Shown here piece after piece: positions 1 to 7,234 of a DNA stretch of 64,000 bases. The notes below the pieces were generated by a model. That model saw nothing but the letters and a program-made list of their open reading frames with translations. It was not told the DNA's origin and did not search any database. The DNA is taken from contig JAGZUC010000005.1 in assembly GCA_018380195.1 (NCBI GenBank), positions 1 through 64,000 of the forward strand. The letters are read 5' to 3'. A program made the position numbers and the translations under genes. The DNA comes from Collinsella sp. (GTDB taxonomy: Bacteria > Actinomycetota > Coriobacteriia > Coriobacteriales > Coriobacteriaceae). Each line of letters opens with the position of its first letter. Position 1 is the stretch's first letter.

Positions 1-573
1 GATTCTGTTCTGTGCGTTTGAGATTGTGTCACAGGTAAGGGATAGCCGGTCCTTATGAGTTGAATTACGCGCGTGCGGATATAAAGGTTGGCATGTTAAA
101 TTTGTTGAAAACTCTGACATGCGCTGCCGACTTCATTAAAATCGATTGCCAATCAAGTCTTCCTATATATGCGAGCCCTGAGAAGCTGCGCTGTGAACCT
201 GAGACCGCTATCGATCGGCCCGGTGCACCGGGCCGCTGTCCTCGAGCCGGCATCAGCTTGCCGGTCTCAAAACGTATGCCGTCCGGTACGACCAACAGTC
301 GAGTCTTGCGCCCAGTTCGAGCAGCGCCAGAACCCCGTGCCGGAACCCACGCAGCCGATGGCAGGGGAATTCAGCCGCGGCCATCGAGGAGCCGACCCAG
401 GGACGGCGCCCCCAGTCCTCGAAAGATTTCCACCGCCCCCTACAGGCCTGGATTGATTTAACAGTTGATTTAATCCGGCTGAACAAGCCGAGCATGGGCC
501 GGTTGACAAAATGTAAGGTAAAAAAGCAGATACGACCGTACGCCGGTGCGGGGTTCGGGTGATGTGATAGAAA
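1..573. other. gene-poor start of window
   Basis: I recognise no gene here; the open frames on both strands give low-complexity Arg/Pro/Ser-rich translations without a ribosome site or family motif. The stretch holds a perfect 18-bp palindrome at 217-234 (GGCCCGG TGCA CCGGGCC core), nested inside a 7-bp inverted repeat GAGACCG (201-207) / CGGTCTC (262-268). That could be a decayed terminator or mobile-element remnant. The region before the antitoxin-like ORF may be degraded accessory DNA. Confidence 0.4.
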
Positions 574-589
574 GTAATACACGTATTAC
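574..589. promoter_or_regulatory. palindromic operator before the antitoxin-like ORF
   Basis: Perfect inverted repeat GTAATAC-AC-GTATTAC, 20 bases upstream of the start codon at 610. Ribbon-helix-helix antitoxins usually bind short palindromes overlapping their own promoter, so this is the expected autoregulatory site. That role is inference; the symmetry is visible. Confidence 0.55.
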
Positions 590-609
590 ATTTAACCGGG
601 AGGTGCATC

Positions 610-804
610 ATGGCAACCGCCACCGCAGCCCTGAGAACCCCCGAGGACCTCGCGAACAGGTACGACCGCCTGGCGAAGTCGACGGGCCGCACGAAAACCT
701 TCTACATGACGGAGGCGCTTGCCGCAGAGATAGGCAGGCTCGAATACGAGTACGGCCTCATGAATTATCCGGGAAGCGTTTGGTTGCGAGGTATGCCAGT
801 GTGA
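610..804 (+). CDS. RelB/CopG-like ribbon-helix-helix antitoxin, C-terminally shortened
   Basis: A 64-residue protein. Residues about 8-45 (TPEDLANRYDRLAKSTGRTK, FYMTEAL) have the spacing of a ribbon-helix-helix antitoxin: a short DNA-binding strand, then 'LAKSTGRTK-FYM-EAL' and the helix ending EYEYGL. A good ribosome site (GGGAGG) lies 7-8 bases before ATG 610, and a palindromic operator precedes it. In full-length relatives the helix leads into a C-terminal toxin-neutralising tail. Here it changes abruptly after EYEYGL to an unrelated 14-residue end, and no toxin gene follows. The likely reading is an antitoxin truncated when the neighbouring GC-rich module was joined. It may still bind DNA. 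Confidence 0.6.
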   Translation: MATATAALRTPEDLANRYDRLAKSTGRTKTFYMTEALAAEIGRLEYEYGLMNYPGSVWLRGMPV

Positions 805-824
805 GGGCCTGATTCGTCAGGCCC
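805..824. terminator. bidirectional hairpin between convergent genes
   Basis: Perfect 8-bp stem GGGCCTGA / TCAGGCCC with a TTCG loop. It sits at the convergent 3' ends of the antitoxin-like ORF (stop 802-804) and the histidine kinase gene (stop 817-819, inside the stem). There is no T-run on either side, so it may act as a weak or Rho-assisted terminator or an RNA 3'-end protector. Confidence 0.5.
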
Positions 825-2253
825 CGCACAGGGGGACCGCGATGGTGGCCACCGCGCCGCCCGAGGGGCTGTTGGCGAGCGAGACGGAGCCCCCGTGGGC
901 GCTCGCGGCCTCGGAGGCGGCGTGGAGGCCGAGCCCGTAGTGGCGGCCTCCGTCGCGCGAGGAGCGGGAGGAGTCGTCTGTGAAGAGGCGCTCGCAGCCG
1001 CGTTCGAGGGCGGCGGGAGAGAAGCCCGGTCCGTCATCGGCGACCTCGATGACGAGGTATCCACCAGCGACGTCGCAGGAGACCGCCATGCGCGAGCGCG
1101 CGTGCTCGGCGGCGTTGGCCACGAGGTTCGCGGCGGCTCGCGCCAGGGCGGTTCGGTCGAGTGGGGCCTCGGGCGCGCCCGCGACAGCGGGGCCCGTGGC
1201 TGCGTCGAGCGTCACGCCTCGCGCCCGGGCGATCTGGGCGGCCTCGGCGAGGACCTGCTCGCAGAGCTCGGCCGGCCGCATGGGGGCCCTCTCCGCCCCG
1301 CCGGACCCGCGCGAGGCCTCGATGAGCAGGCGCACGTAGCCGTCGAGCCTTTCGACACCGCCGGCTATGTCGCGCGCGGCGGCCGCGAGGTCGGCGTCTT
1401 TCTCGTCTTCCAGCTCCTCCGCCACGAAGTCGGCGTTGGCGCGCAGCACGGTGAGCGGCGTCTTGAGGTCGTGGGCGAGCGACGCCACCTGCTCGCGCTG
1501 CCCCCGCTCCGCGGCCCAGCGGGCCTCGAGCGACTCGGCGAGGGAGGCCCGCATGGCGTCCATCGCGGCGAGGACGTCGTTCACCTCGCGCACGTTGGTG
1601 CTGCCGACCGCGAAGTCGAGCTCCCCCGCGCCGACGCGCCCCGCCGCCTCCGCGAGCGGCGCCATCTTGCGCGAGATCACGCGGCTCGCGCGGCGCGCCA
1701 CGAGCGCGAGCGCGAGCGCGCTTCCCGCCGCGGCGCCGACGAGCATGAGGTTCTGCGGGTTGGGAAGCAGGCCGGCGAGATCGCGCGAGACCCACTGCGG
1801 CAGGTACTCGCTGGCGAGCGCGCATGCCCCGCCGCCCTTGAGCGGGAACGCGGCGTAGGTGAGGCCCGAGCCCCCGCCCTCGATCTCCACTGTGCCCGGA
1901 TCCGCGGCGAGTGCCGCACGGGCCATTTCCGCTGCGCCCTCGAGCCGCGTGCCCTCGAGGTCTGTCATCAGCATGTATCCGTCCTTGTTCAGGATGAGGT
2001 AGCGGTACGCCGTCGGCACGTCCTGCTGCCCGCAGACGCCGTCGCGTGCCAGGCCCTCCGCGACCTCGCGCGCATTGGCCGGCCCCCAGCTTGCCTCGTA
2101 GACGAAGCCCGCGTCGATCGCCGCGGAGAGCGCCATGAACGAGGCGAGGCACGCCGTGGCGACCGCCGCGAACGCGTAGGCGAAGTAGCGCGCGATGACG
2201 AAGGAGAGCGGCATGCCCCCGCGACCTCGCGCCCCGGTCCTCAGAGCTGCCAC
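817..2253 (-). CDS. sensor histidine kinase of the ABC exporter module
   Basis: Membrane histidine kinase, 478 residues from GTG 2253. An alternative start, ATG 2214, gives 465 residues, lies after the regulator's stop codon, and has a GAGG upstream. Order: TM helix about 18-40, extracytoplasmic sensor about 41-165, second TM about 168-188, HAMP-like linker, HisKA with phospho-acceptor His261 in SLAHDLKTPL, then HATPase with N box NLVANAAEHA and G box VADDGPGF. It is last in a six-gene operon and overlaps the response-regulator gene by 13 bases if GTG is used. In lantibiotic-resistance modules such kinases sense the peptide or transporter state and induce the exporter; that role is inferred from context. 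Confidence 0.9.
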   Translation of the reverse strand: MAALRTGARGRGGMPLSFVIARYFAYAFAAVATACLASFMALSAAIDAGFVYEASWGPANAREVAEGLARDGVCGQQDVPTAYRYLILNKDGYMLMTDLEGTRLEGAAEMARAALAADPGTVEIEGGGSGLTYAAFPLKGGGACALASEYLPQWVSRDLAGLLPNPQNLMLVGAAAGSALALALVARRASRVISRKMAPLAEAAGRVGAGELDFAVGSTNVREVNDVLAAMDAMRASLAESLEARWAAERGQREQVASLAHDLKTPLTVLRANADFVAEELEDEKDADLAAAARDIAGGVERLDGYVRLLIEASRGSGGAERAPMRPAELCEQVLAEAAQIARARGVTLDAATGPAVAGAPEAPLDRTALARAAANLVANAAEHARSRMAVSCDVAGGYLVIEVADDGPGFSPAALERGCERLFTDDSSRSSRDGGRHYGLGLHAASEAASAHGGSVSLANSPSGGAVATIAVPLCGA

Positions 2254-2903
2254 TTGTACCCCATCCCCCAGACGGTCGCGATCGGGTCGGCGCCGGCCTC
2301 GGAGAGTTTCCTCCGGGCGCGGCTGACCTGCATGGATATGGCCGCGTCGTCGGCGTCGCTCTCCCAGCCGAGCACCGCCTCGCGGATCTGCGCGCGGCTC
2401 ATGACCTGCCCGGGGTGGCGGGCGAGGTACTCGCAGATGGCGTACTCGGTGGGCGTGAGCGGCACGGCCTCGCCGCCCACGGCGAGGCCGCGCGCCCCGA
2501 GGTCGATCCGCACCTCCCCGAAGGAGAGGGCGTGCGAGCGCGGCCGGCGCTCACGGCGTAGATGGGCCGCGACCTTGGCGCGCAGCTCCGCGGCCCCGAA
2601 GGGCTTGCGGACGTAGTCGTCGGCGCCCAGGCCGTAGCCGGCCACGGCGTCCTCCTCGGCCACGCGCGCGGTCAGGAAGATGATGGGCCCGTCGAAGTCC
2701 GGGCGGATCTGCCGCACGAGCTCGAAGCCGTCGAGCCCCGGCATCATGACGTCGCAGAGCACGAGGTCGAAGCGCGAGAGGTCCGTCCCCGGGACCGCCG
2801 TCGGGTCCGCCGCCCTGACGACCTCATGGCCGTCGCGGCCGAGGACGCGCGCGAGCGCGTCGAGGATCGCCCGTTCATCATCCACTGCCAGTATCCTCGC
2901 CAT
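2241..2903 (-). CDS. OmpR-family response regulator
   Basis: 220 residues. The receiver domain spans about 1-115, with acidic pair Asp9/Asp10, phospho-acceptor Asp51 (LCDVMMPG), Thr78 and Lys100 (RKPFG). A winged-helix DNA-binding domain follows (about 125-220), with the usual LTPTEYAICEYLARHPG stretch. ATG 2903 lies 45 bases after the YxeA-like gene, with AGGAGG upstream. It pairs with the kinase downstream. The probable target is the exporter promoter upstream of 5638. The gene shares the unusually high GC of its neighbours. Confidence 0.93.
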   Translation of the reverse strand: MARILAVDDERAILDALARVLGRDGHEVVRAADPTAVPGTDLSRFDLVLCDVMMPGLDGFELVRQIRPDFDGPIIFLTARVAEEDAVAGYGLGADDYVRKPFGAAELRAKVAAHLRRERRPRSHALSFGEVRIDLGARGLAVGGEAVPLTPTEYAICEYLARHPGQVMSRAQIREAVLGWESDADDAAISMQVSRARRKLSEAGADPIATVWGMGYKWQL

Positions 2904-2948
2904 GTTCGACCTCCTGAAACTTCCGTCGGAATTGTACTAGCGCCGCGC

Positions 2949-3335
2949 TCAGCGGTCCAGAGCCCTGCGCGCAGCCGCAGGTGCCTGGGCCGCGTCGCAC
3001 GCGCGGTAGCGCACGCCCGAGCCGCCGCGCGCCTCGATCTCGAGCCAGCCCTCGCCGTCCGACTCCCGCCCGAAGAAGATGAGCTGGAGCTCTCGGACAT
3101 TGCCCCTGTCGTCCGCCGCGTCCACCAGGTAGACGTAGTTTGCCCCCGCCCCGGTGGCGTCGGCGTAGGAGCTCGCGTGACTGCCGGGCTCGGGCGCGGG
3201 CGCCCACATTGCGATCTCAGGGTTGGGCAGCACGCGGTCGGCGATCGAGCGCAGCGCCGACCCCCAGCCGGCGTCGCCCAGGACGAGCGCTGCGGAGAGG
3301 AGGGCGAGCACGGCGGCGAGCGGCCTCCTACGCAT
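2949..3335 (-). CDS. YxeA/DUF1093-like secreted protein
   Basis: 128 residues from ATG 3335; upstream in-frame codons belong to the overlapping permease region. An N-terminal hydrophobic segment (about 6-24) looks like a signal peptide or anchor. It is followed by a small domain with 'YVYLVDAADDRGNVRELQ' and a C-terminal 'YRACDAAQAPAAARRAL' pattern, as in YxeA-type proteins. Such proteins are found beside antimicrobial-peptide ABC exporters and two-component systems, which is the arrangement here. The start overlaps the preceding permease gene by 8 bases. The biochemical role is unknown; a cell-surface accessory to the exporter is the plausible inference. Confidence 0.7.
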   Translation of the reverse strand: MRRRPLAAVLALLSAALVLGDAGWGSALRSIADRVLPNPEIAMWAPAPEPGSHASSYADATGAGANYVYLVDAADDRGNVRELQLIFFGRESDGEGWLEIEARGGSGVRYRACDAAQAPAAARRALDR

Positions 3336-4143
3336 CTGCCCTCCCGTCCTCGAAGCGGCAGAACCAGGCGAGAAGGACGGCGGCGGCTGCCAGGGTGAGC
3401 ACGAGGCTGGCGAGCGCAGTCGTGAGGAGAGGGGCCGCCGCGCGTGCGGCGTCGATGAAGGCCTCCACCCCGAGCGACCCCAGGCGAGCGGGCCAGGCGA
3501 GCGGCACCCAGCCCAGGGGCGTCGCCAGGGCACCGGTGAGCTCGCCGGTCATGAGGCCGTGCGCAAGTCCGCCCACCGAGAAGAACGCGAGGAGCATACC
3601 CGCAGCGCCGCCGCCGATGGCGGCGTTGCGGCCGAGGCGCAGGGCCACGCCGAGCCCCAGCGCGTAGAGGGGCAGGCTGCCCAGCATGATGCCCGCCCAG
3701 GCGGCCGCGAGCGGGGCGGGCCCGAGCGGCAGGCGCCCGGCGACGGCGAGCACGGCCCCGAACACGCCGAGCGCCACGGCCAGCGCGCCCGCGCCGAGCG
3801 CCGCAAGGGCGAGCAGCTTCGCCGCGACGGCGCGCCCGCGCGAGGGGACCGCCGTGAGGTTGGCGAGGCGCCCGGCAGCGCGCTCCTCGTCCACGGCGAG
3901 CCCGCAGACGATGGCGGACATGAGCGGCATGAGGGCGCCGAGGAACTGGGCGTAGGCGTCCGCGCCCAGCGCCGGGTCCCATCGGGTTACGGAGAAGTAC
4001 TCGCCGCAGGCAAGACCGGCTGCCAGGCCGCAGGCGAGGTGCACCGCCGAGAGCGGGGAGCGCGCCAGGCGCAGGGCCTCGGAGAGCAGGGACCGCGGGA
4101 GAGTCATGCGCGGCGTCGGGTCGGAGAGTCGTGTCATGGCCAT
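3328..4143 (-). CDS. lantibiotic-immunity-type ABC permease (MutG/LanG-like)
   Basis: 271 residues from ATG 4143, which overlaps the TGA of the previous gene by one base; GGAG precedes it. There are about six hydrophobic helices and no ATP-binding motif. 'SAIVCGLAVDEERAAGRLANLTAVPSRGR' matches the region after TM2 in two-permease lantibiotic exporters (E/DEE-x-GR-N). The partner is the 4143-4913 permease and the ATPase is 4910-5638. The likely role is the second membrane subunit of an exporter removing peptide antibiotics from the membrane. Confidence 0.82.
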   Translation of the reverse strand: MAMTRLSDPTPRMTLPRSLLSEALRLARSPLSAVHLACGLAAGLACGEYFSVTRWDPALGADAYAQFLGALMPLMSAIVCGLAVDEERAAGRLANLTAVPSRGRAVAAKLLALAALGAGALAVALGVFGAVLAVAGRLPLGPAPLAAAWAGIMLGSLPLYALGLGVALRLGRNAAIGGGAAGMLLAFFSVGGLAHGLMTGELTGALATPLGWVPLAWPARLGSLGVEAFIDAARAAAPLLTTALASLVLTLAAAAVLLAWFCRFEDGRADA

Positions 4144-4913
4144 CACCTCTCCTCGGAGCGCGCGAACCAGGCCGCGCCCGCCGCCGTGAGCGCGGCGAAC
4201 GCGAGCGCGCAGACCGCAAGGCCCGCCAGCGTGAGCATGCCGTCCGCCGTGAGCGCCCCGCCGAGCGCCATGTCCGCCGCGAGCGGCTCGCCGCTCGGCA
4301 GCACGGGGATGAAGCTCGTGGGGATGACCATGCTCGCCGACGGCGGGAAGAGCTGCGGCAGCGGCATCAGCGACCAGGCGAACCCGCCCACGAGCTGCGC
4401 GGCGAGCGGGCAGAAGATGCCCGCGAGCATGCCGAGCCGCGCCGTGAGGAAGAGCCCTGCGGGGATCATCCACGCCGCGGTCACCGTGTTGGCGAGCGCG
4501 CAGAGGAACATCGTGAGCGTGCCCGCGGCCGTGAGGCCCTGCGAGGAGAACGCCGACCCCGCGAGGTAGATGCCGAAGACCACGAGGTTCGAGAGCGCGC
4601 AGAGCGCGAGGCACCAGAGCGCCTTGGCCCACCAGGCGCGCCCGAGCGGGAAGCCCAGGCCCAGAAGCCCCCGCATCCGCGTGCGCGCGTCCGCCCGCGC
4701 GACGCACGCCACCACGAGCGAGAGGGCCACGGGCAGGAAGAGCGCGTACCAGTAGTTCCACGCGCTGAAGATCTGCACGCCCCGGTAGGGCATCGCGCCG
4801 AGCAGCGGCATCGGCAGCGCCATGAGCACGGCCAGGCGAACCGGTGCCGCGTGGCGCGACTTCAGGGCCTCGGCGCGCAGGGCCGCGAGCAGGCCGCCTT
4901 TCTCGCCCGTCAT
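4143..4913 (-). CDS. lantibiotic-immunity-type ABC permease (MutE/EpiE-like)
   Basis: 256 residues with about six membrane helices: a cytoplasmic N-terminus 'LLAALRAEALKSRHAAPVRL', then alternating hydrophobic segments to the end. The N-terminal 'AEALKSRH' with a following helix is typical of MutE/EpiE permeases. ATG 4913 overlaps the ATPase stop by four bases (ATGA), which implies translational coupling. No lanthipeptide synthetase or precursor gene lies in the window, so this looks like a stand-alone resistance transporter rather than producer self-immunity. The producer genes could lie outside the window. Confidence 0.82.
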   Translation of the reverse strand: MTGEKGGLLAALRAEALKSRHAAPVRLAVLMALPMPLLGAMPYRGVQIFSAWNYWYALFLPVALSLVVACVARADARTRMRGLLGLGFPLGRAWWAKALWCLALCALSNLVVFGIYLAGSAFSSQGLTAAGTLTMFLCALANTVTAAWMIPAGLFLTARLGMLAGIFCPLAAQLVGGFAWSLMPLPQLFPPSASMVIPTSFIPVLPSGEPLAADMALGGALTADGMLTLAGLAVCALAFAALTAAGAAWFARSEER

Positions 4914-5638
4914 GCCGCCACCTCCCCGCGCGCTCGTCGCCCTTCCCGGCAGAAGCTCATGAAGAGTTCCTCGAGGTCCTGCCCGGGACGAAGCGCATCC
5001 TCGTAGGCGAGGCGCCCCCCGCAGATGATGCCGATGGTGTCCGCCATCTGCTGCACCTCGGAGAGGATGTGGCTCGAGACGATCACCGTCGTGCCCGCCG
5101 CCGCGAAGCCGCGGATCTGGTCGCGCAGTTCCTCGATGCCGATGGGGTCGAGGCCGTTGGTGGGCTCGTCGAGCACGAGCAGGCGTGGCCGGGCGATCAG
5201 CGCCAGCGCGAGCCCCAGGCGCTGCCGCATGCCCATCGAGAAGCGCCCGGCGCGCTTCTTCCCGGTGTCCGCGAGGTCCACGGCGGCGAGCACCTCATCT
5301 ATGCGGCTCTCGGGAAGGCCCAGCAGCGTGGTGCGCACGCGCAGGTTCTCGCGCGCGGTGAGGTTGGGGTAGAGCGGCGCCTCCTCGATGAGGCTGCCGA
5401 TTGCGTAGAGGTCCTCGCGGCGCCAGGCGTGCCCGGCAAAGAGGATCTCCCCGGCCGTCGGCCGCAGCATCCCGCAGATCATCTTGAGCGTTGTCGACTT
5501 GCCGGCGCCGTTGGGACCGAGCAGCCCGTACACCTCGCCCTCGCGGATATGAAGGCTCACGTCGGCCACGGCGTCCTGCGCCTGGTCGCCGCGACCGAAG
5601 CGCTTGGTGAGCCCACGCGTCTCGAGCATGTAACCCAT
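4910..5638 (-). CDS. ABC transporter ATPase, lantibiotic protection (LanF/BcrA-like)
   Basis: 242 residues. Walker A GPNGAGKST is at 41-49, signature motif FSMGMRQRLGLAL follows at about 133, and Walker B is LLVLDEPTNGLDP with switch His in 'SSHILSEV'. It is first gene of the six-gene module. ATG 5638 has AAAGGA seven bases upstream; an internal ATG at 5629 is possible. The energy-coupling subunit drives export by the two permeases encoded next. BcrA/LanF is the closest architecture. A regulator-responsive promoter and a strong leader hairpin probably lie upstream (5640-5760). Confidence 0.92.
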   Translation of the reverse strand: MGYMLETRGLTKRFGRGDQAQDAVADVSLHIREGEVYGLLGPNGAGKSTTLKMICGMLRPTAGEILFAGHAWRREDLYAIGSLIEEAPLYPNLTARENLRVRTTLLGLPESRIDEVLAAVDLADTGKKRAGRFSMGMRQRLGLALALIARPRLLVLDEPTNGLDPIGIEELRDQIRGFAAAGTTVIVSSHILSEVQQMADTIGIICGGRLAYEDALRPGQDLEELFMSFCREGRRARGEVAA

Positions 5639-5659
5639 GGGTTTATCCTTTCTCTTCCG

Positions 5660-5692
5660 GGCGCGCGGGCCGAGCCACCGTGCCCGCGCGCC
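5660..5692 (-). promoter_or_regulatory. GC-rich leader hairpin of the exporter operon
   Basis: Perfect 11-bp arms GGCGCGCGGGC (5660-5670) and GCCCGCGCGCC (5682-5692) with an 11-base loop, just upstream of the ATPase ribosome site. No T-run follows on the minus strand, so it is not a standard terminator. It could stabilise the mRNA or limit translation. Further upstream, CACCAT-CC-ATGGTG (5707-5720) is another small palindrome, and GTTA repeats 11 bases apart on the minus strand (about 5725-5750) could be the OmpR-type operator. Confidence 0.5.
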
Positions 5693-5840
5693 TTACCTTT
5701 CGGCTTCACCATCCATGGTGGGGCGCGTTTCTAACGAAGCCGTAACGGCCGATGGGCTCTTTTGGTGCCAGCCAATCTCGACCCGCACGCATTTGCTTAA
5801 AGCAACAACGTTCCCGATCGATGTAATCACCGAATCAAAA

Positions 5841-5899
5841 CGTGTACATCAGCCACCAAAATCGACATTTTTCGACATGTTTGGAGGCTGATGTACACG
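5841..5899. repeat. long imperfect hairpin in the intergenic region
   Basis: Perfect 14-bp arms CGTGTACATCAGCC (5841-5854) and GGCTGATGTACACG (5886-5899). After one A/A mismatch they continue with CCAAA (5856-5860) / TTTGG (5880-5884). The 19-base loop contains TCGACAT twice. The intergenic stretch 5639-6025 has no gene; an in-frame ATG at 5891 lies inside this repeat. No T-run follows. It could be a palindromic repeat element or an RNA processing site. Confidence 0.6.
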
Positions 5900-5960
5900 A
5901 ATGCGAAATCCCCGCCACCTAAAAGCGCCCTCCACATGTCTGGACTCTCTATGCTTACGC

Positions 5961-5989
5961 TGGATAGACATCGCCGGAACGGGTATAGT
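5961..5989 (+). promoter_or_regulatory. probable promoter of the phosphotransferase gene
   Basis: TGGATA (5961-5966) and TATAGT (5984-5989) are separated by 17 bases, 37 bases before GTG 6026. The -35 is weak, but the -10 is good. Its position inside the longer reading frame supports the downstream GTG start. Confidence 0.45.
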
Positions 5990-6025
5990 ATCGAAAGTTT
6001 TGTCGTTAACCAGCGGGGGAGTCCT

Positions 6026-6730
6026 GTGGGCATCAAAAAGAAGATCAAAAAGGAGCTTATCGGCACTTCCGATTACCCGTCGAATAAGATCTTTACGATC
6101 TCCAATTTCATCACCTTTACGCGCCTGATCCTCACCCTGGTATTCCTGTACCTGTTTGTGACGGATAACAACCGTGTCATCGCCATCGTTATCTACGCCG
6201 TTGCCGCCTCCACCGACTGGATGGACGGGCAGATCGCCCGCATGACTAAGACGGTCTCGTGGCTCGGCAAGGTCATGGATCCCATTTGCGACCGCGCGCT
6301 GCTGTTCACCGGCGTGCTGGGACTGGTGGTCCGCGGAGAGCTGCCCATCTGGGTCTGCGTGCTCATTATTGGCCGCGACATCTATCTGGGCATCGGCACG
6401 CTTATCGTGCGTCATTATCACCGTCGCCCCATCGATGTCGTCTTTCCCGGAAAAATTGCCACAGCGCTGCTCATGACCGGCTTCTCGCTCATGCTGCTCG
6501 GGTTCCCCGTTGTTGACGGCCTGCATCTTTTACCTTCAACCCTTACGGCCTTCCCGGGCCTCAACGGAAGCTCGGTGCCCCTCGGCATCTTCTTTGTGTA
6601 CGGCGGCGTGATCTTCTCCATGCTCACGGCTGTCATCTATTCCATTAAGGGCGGAGCGGCCATTAAACAGGCTCTCGCGCATCCCGAGGACGAGGACATC
6701 GACTTTCTGAACCCTGAAATCGAAGACTGA
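6026..6730 (+). CDS. CDP-alcohol phosphatidyltransferase (PgsA2-like)
   Basis: 234 residues from GTG 6026, with ribosome site GGGGGAG four to five bases upstream. The frame is open back to 5891, but that part overlaps a hairpin and a promoter. The family motif D-x2-DG-x2-AR-x8-G-x3-D-x3-D is complete in DWMDGQIAR...GKVMDPICD. About five membrane helices follow. The enzyme transfers a phosphatidyl group from CDP-diacylglycerol to an alcohol acceptor, making a phospholipid such as phosphatidylglycerol phosphate or cardiolipin. A second family member (pgsA) lies at 27056-27694. In mycobacteria pgsA2 sits near garA and the FtsR-like gene, as here. Confidence 0.88.
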   Translation: MGIKKKIKKELIGTSDYPSNKIFTISNFITFTRLILTLVFLYLFVTDNNRVIAIVIYAVAASTDWMDGQIARMTKTVSWLGKVMDPICDRALLFTGVLGLVVRGELPIWVCVLIIGRDIYLGIGTLIVRHYHRRPIDVVFPGKIATALLMTGFSLMLLGFPVVDGLHLLPSTLTAFPGLNGSSVPLGIFFVYGGVIFSMLTAVIYSIKGGAAIKQALAHPEDEDIDFLNPEIED

Positions 6731-6796
6731 TTCGTTGGGGTATGATTACGTACGGTTCATTATTTGCGGCACGTCCGCGATAAGTTAGGGGTTGTC

Positions 6797-7231
6797 ATGG
6801 ACAACATGGTTAACAATATGCCTCAGAATGATAAGACTGCTGACGCTACCTGCGTATTCCGCGTGCCTTCAAGCGACGTCACCGTTCCCGACCTCATGGC
6901 CAACGTGCGCATCACCGCCCCCGTTCTGTCCATCGTCAAGGGTCCGCAGACTGGTGCCGCTTTTGAGCTCGAGGACGACGTGACCACCATCGGCCGCGAT
7001 CCTGCAAACGGCATCTTCCTCAATGACATGACCGTTTCGCGCAGCCACGCACGCATTATTCGCGAGGGCCTCGGCGCTCGCATCGAGGACTTGGGCTCGC
7101 TCAATGGCACCTGGGTCGACGGTGCCATCGTCAATGCAGCCCCGCTGCACGACGGTTCTTCCGTCCAGATCGGTACGTTTACGCTCATCTACCACGAGAG
7201 CACGCCGGAGCGCATCGAAACCGGTGAGTAG
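6797..7231 (+). CDS. FHA-domain protein, GarA/OdhI-like
   Basis: 144 residues from ATG 6797 (AGGGG upstream; a TTG at 6764 is less likely). An unstructured N-terminus is followed by an FHA domain at about 58-135, with the conserved GRDPANGIFLNDMTVSR-H and DLGSLNGTWVDG blocks that bind phosphothreonine. Residues 'DATCVFR' around Thr18 resemble the ETTSVFR phosphorylation site of GarA/OdhI. Only the second threonine is present; the first is Ala. In GarA/OdhI, Ser/Thr-kinase phosphorylation makes the FHA domain bind its own tail and release metabolic enzymes. The next gene is the FtsR-like MerR gene, three bases away, as in other actinobacteria. The target enzymes here are unknown. Confidence 0.87.
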   Translation: MDNMVNNMPQNDKTADATCVFRVPSSDVTVPDLMANVRITAPVLSIVKGPQTGAAFELEDDVTTIGRDPANGIFLNDMTVSRSHARIIREGLGARIEDLGSLNGTWVDGAIVNAAPLHDGSSVQIGTFTLIYHESTPERIETGE

Positions 7232-7234
7232 GGC

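Noticed and set aside
60..461. 133-residue plus-strand ORF at the window start
   Set aside because: Arg/Pro-rich translation, no ribosome site, no conserved domain; likely chance in GC-rich DNA.
30..600. Search for tRNA or rRNA genes in this and other intergenic regions
   Set aside because: No cloverleaf with TTCRA-type arm or ribosomal signature was seen by eye; a covariance search was not possible.
895..2616. 573-residue plus-strand ORF across the kinase and regulator genes
   Set aside because: It is the high-GC antisense shadow of the histidine kinase and response regulator; no ribosome site or family motif.
5891..6025. Upstream ATG of the CDP-alcohol phosphotransferase frame
   Set aside because: It lies inside a hairpin and precedes a probable promoter; GTG 6026 has the good ribosome site and starts at the family N-terminus.
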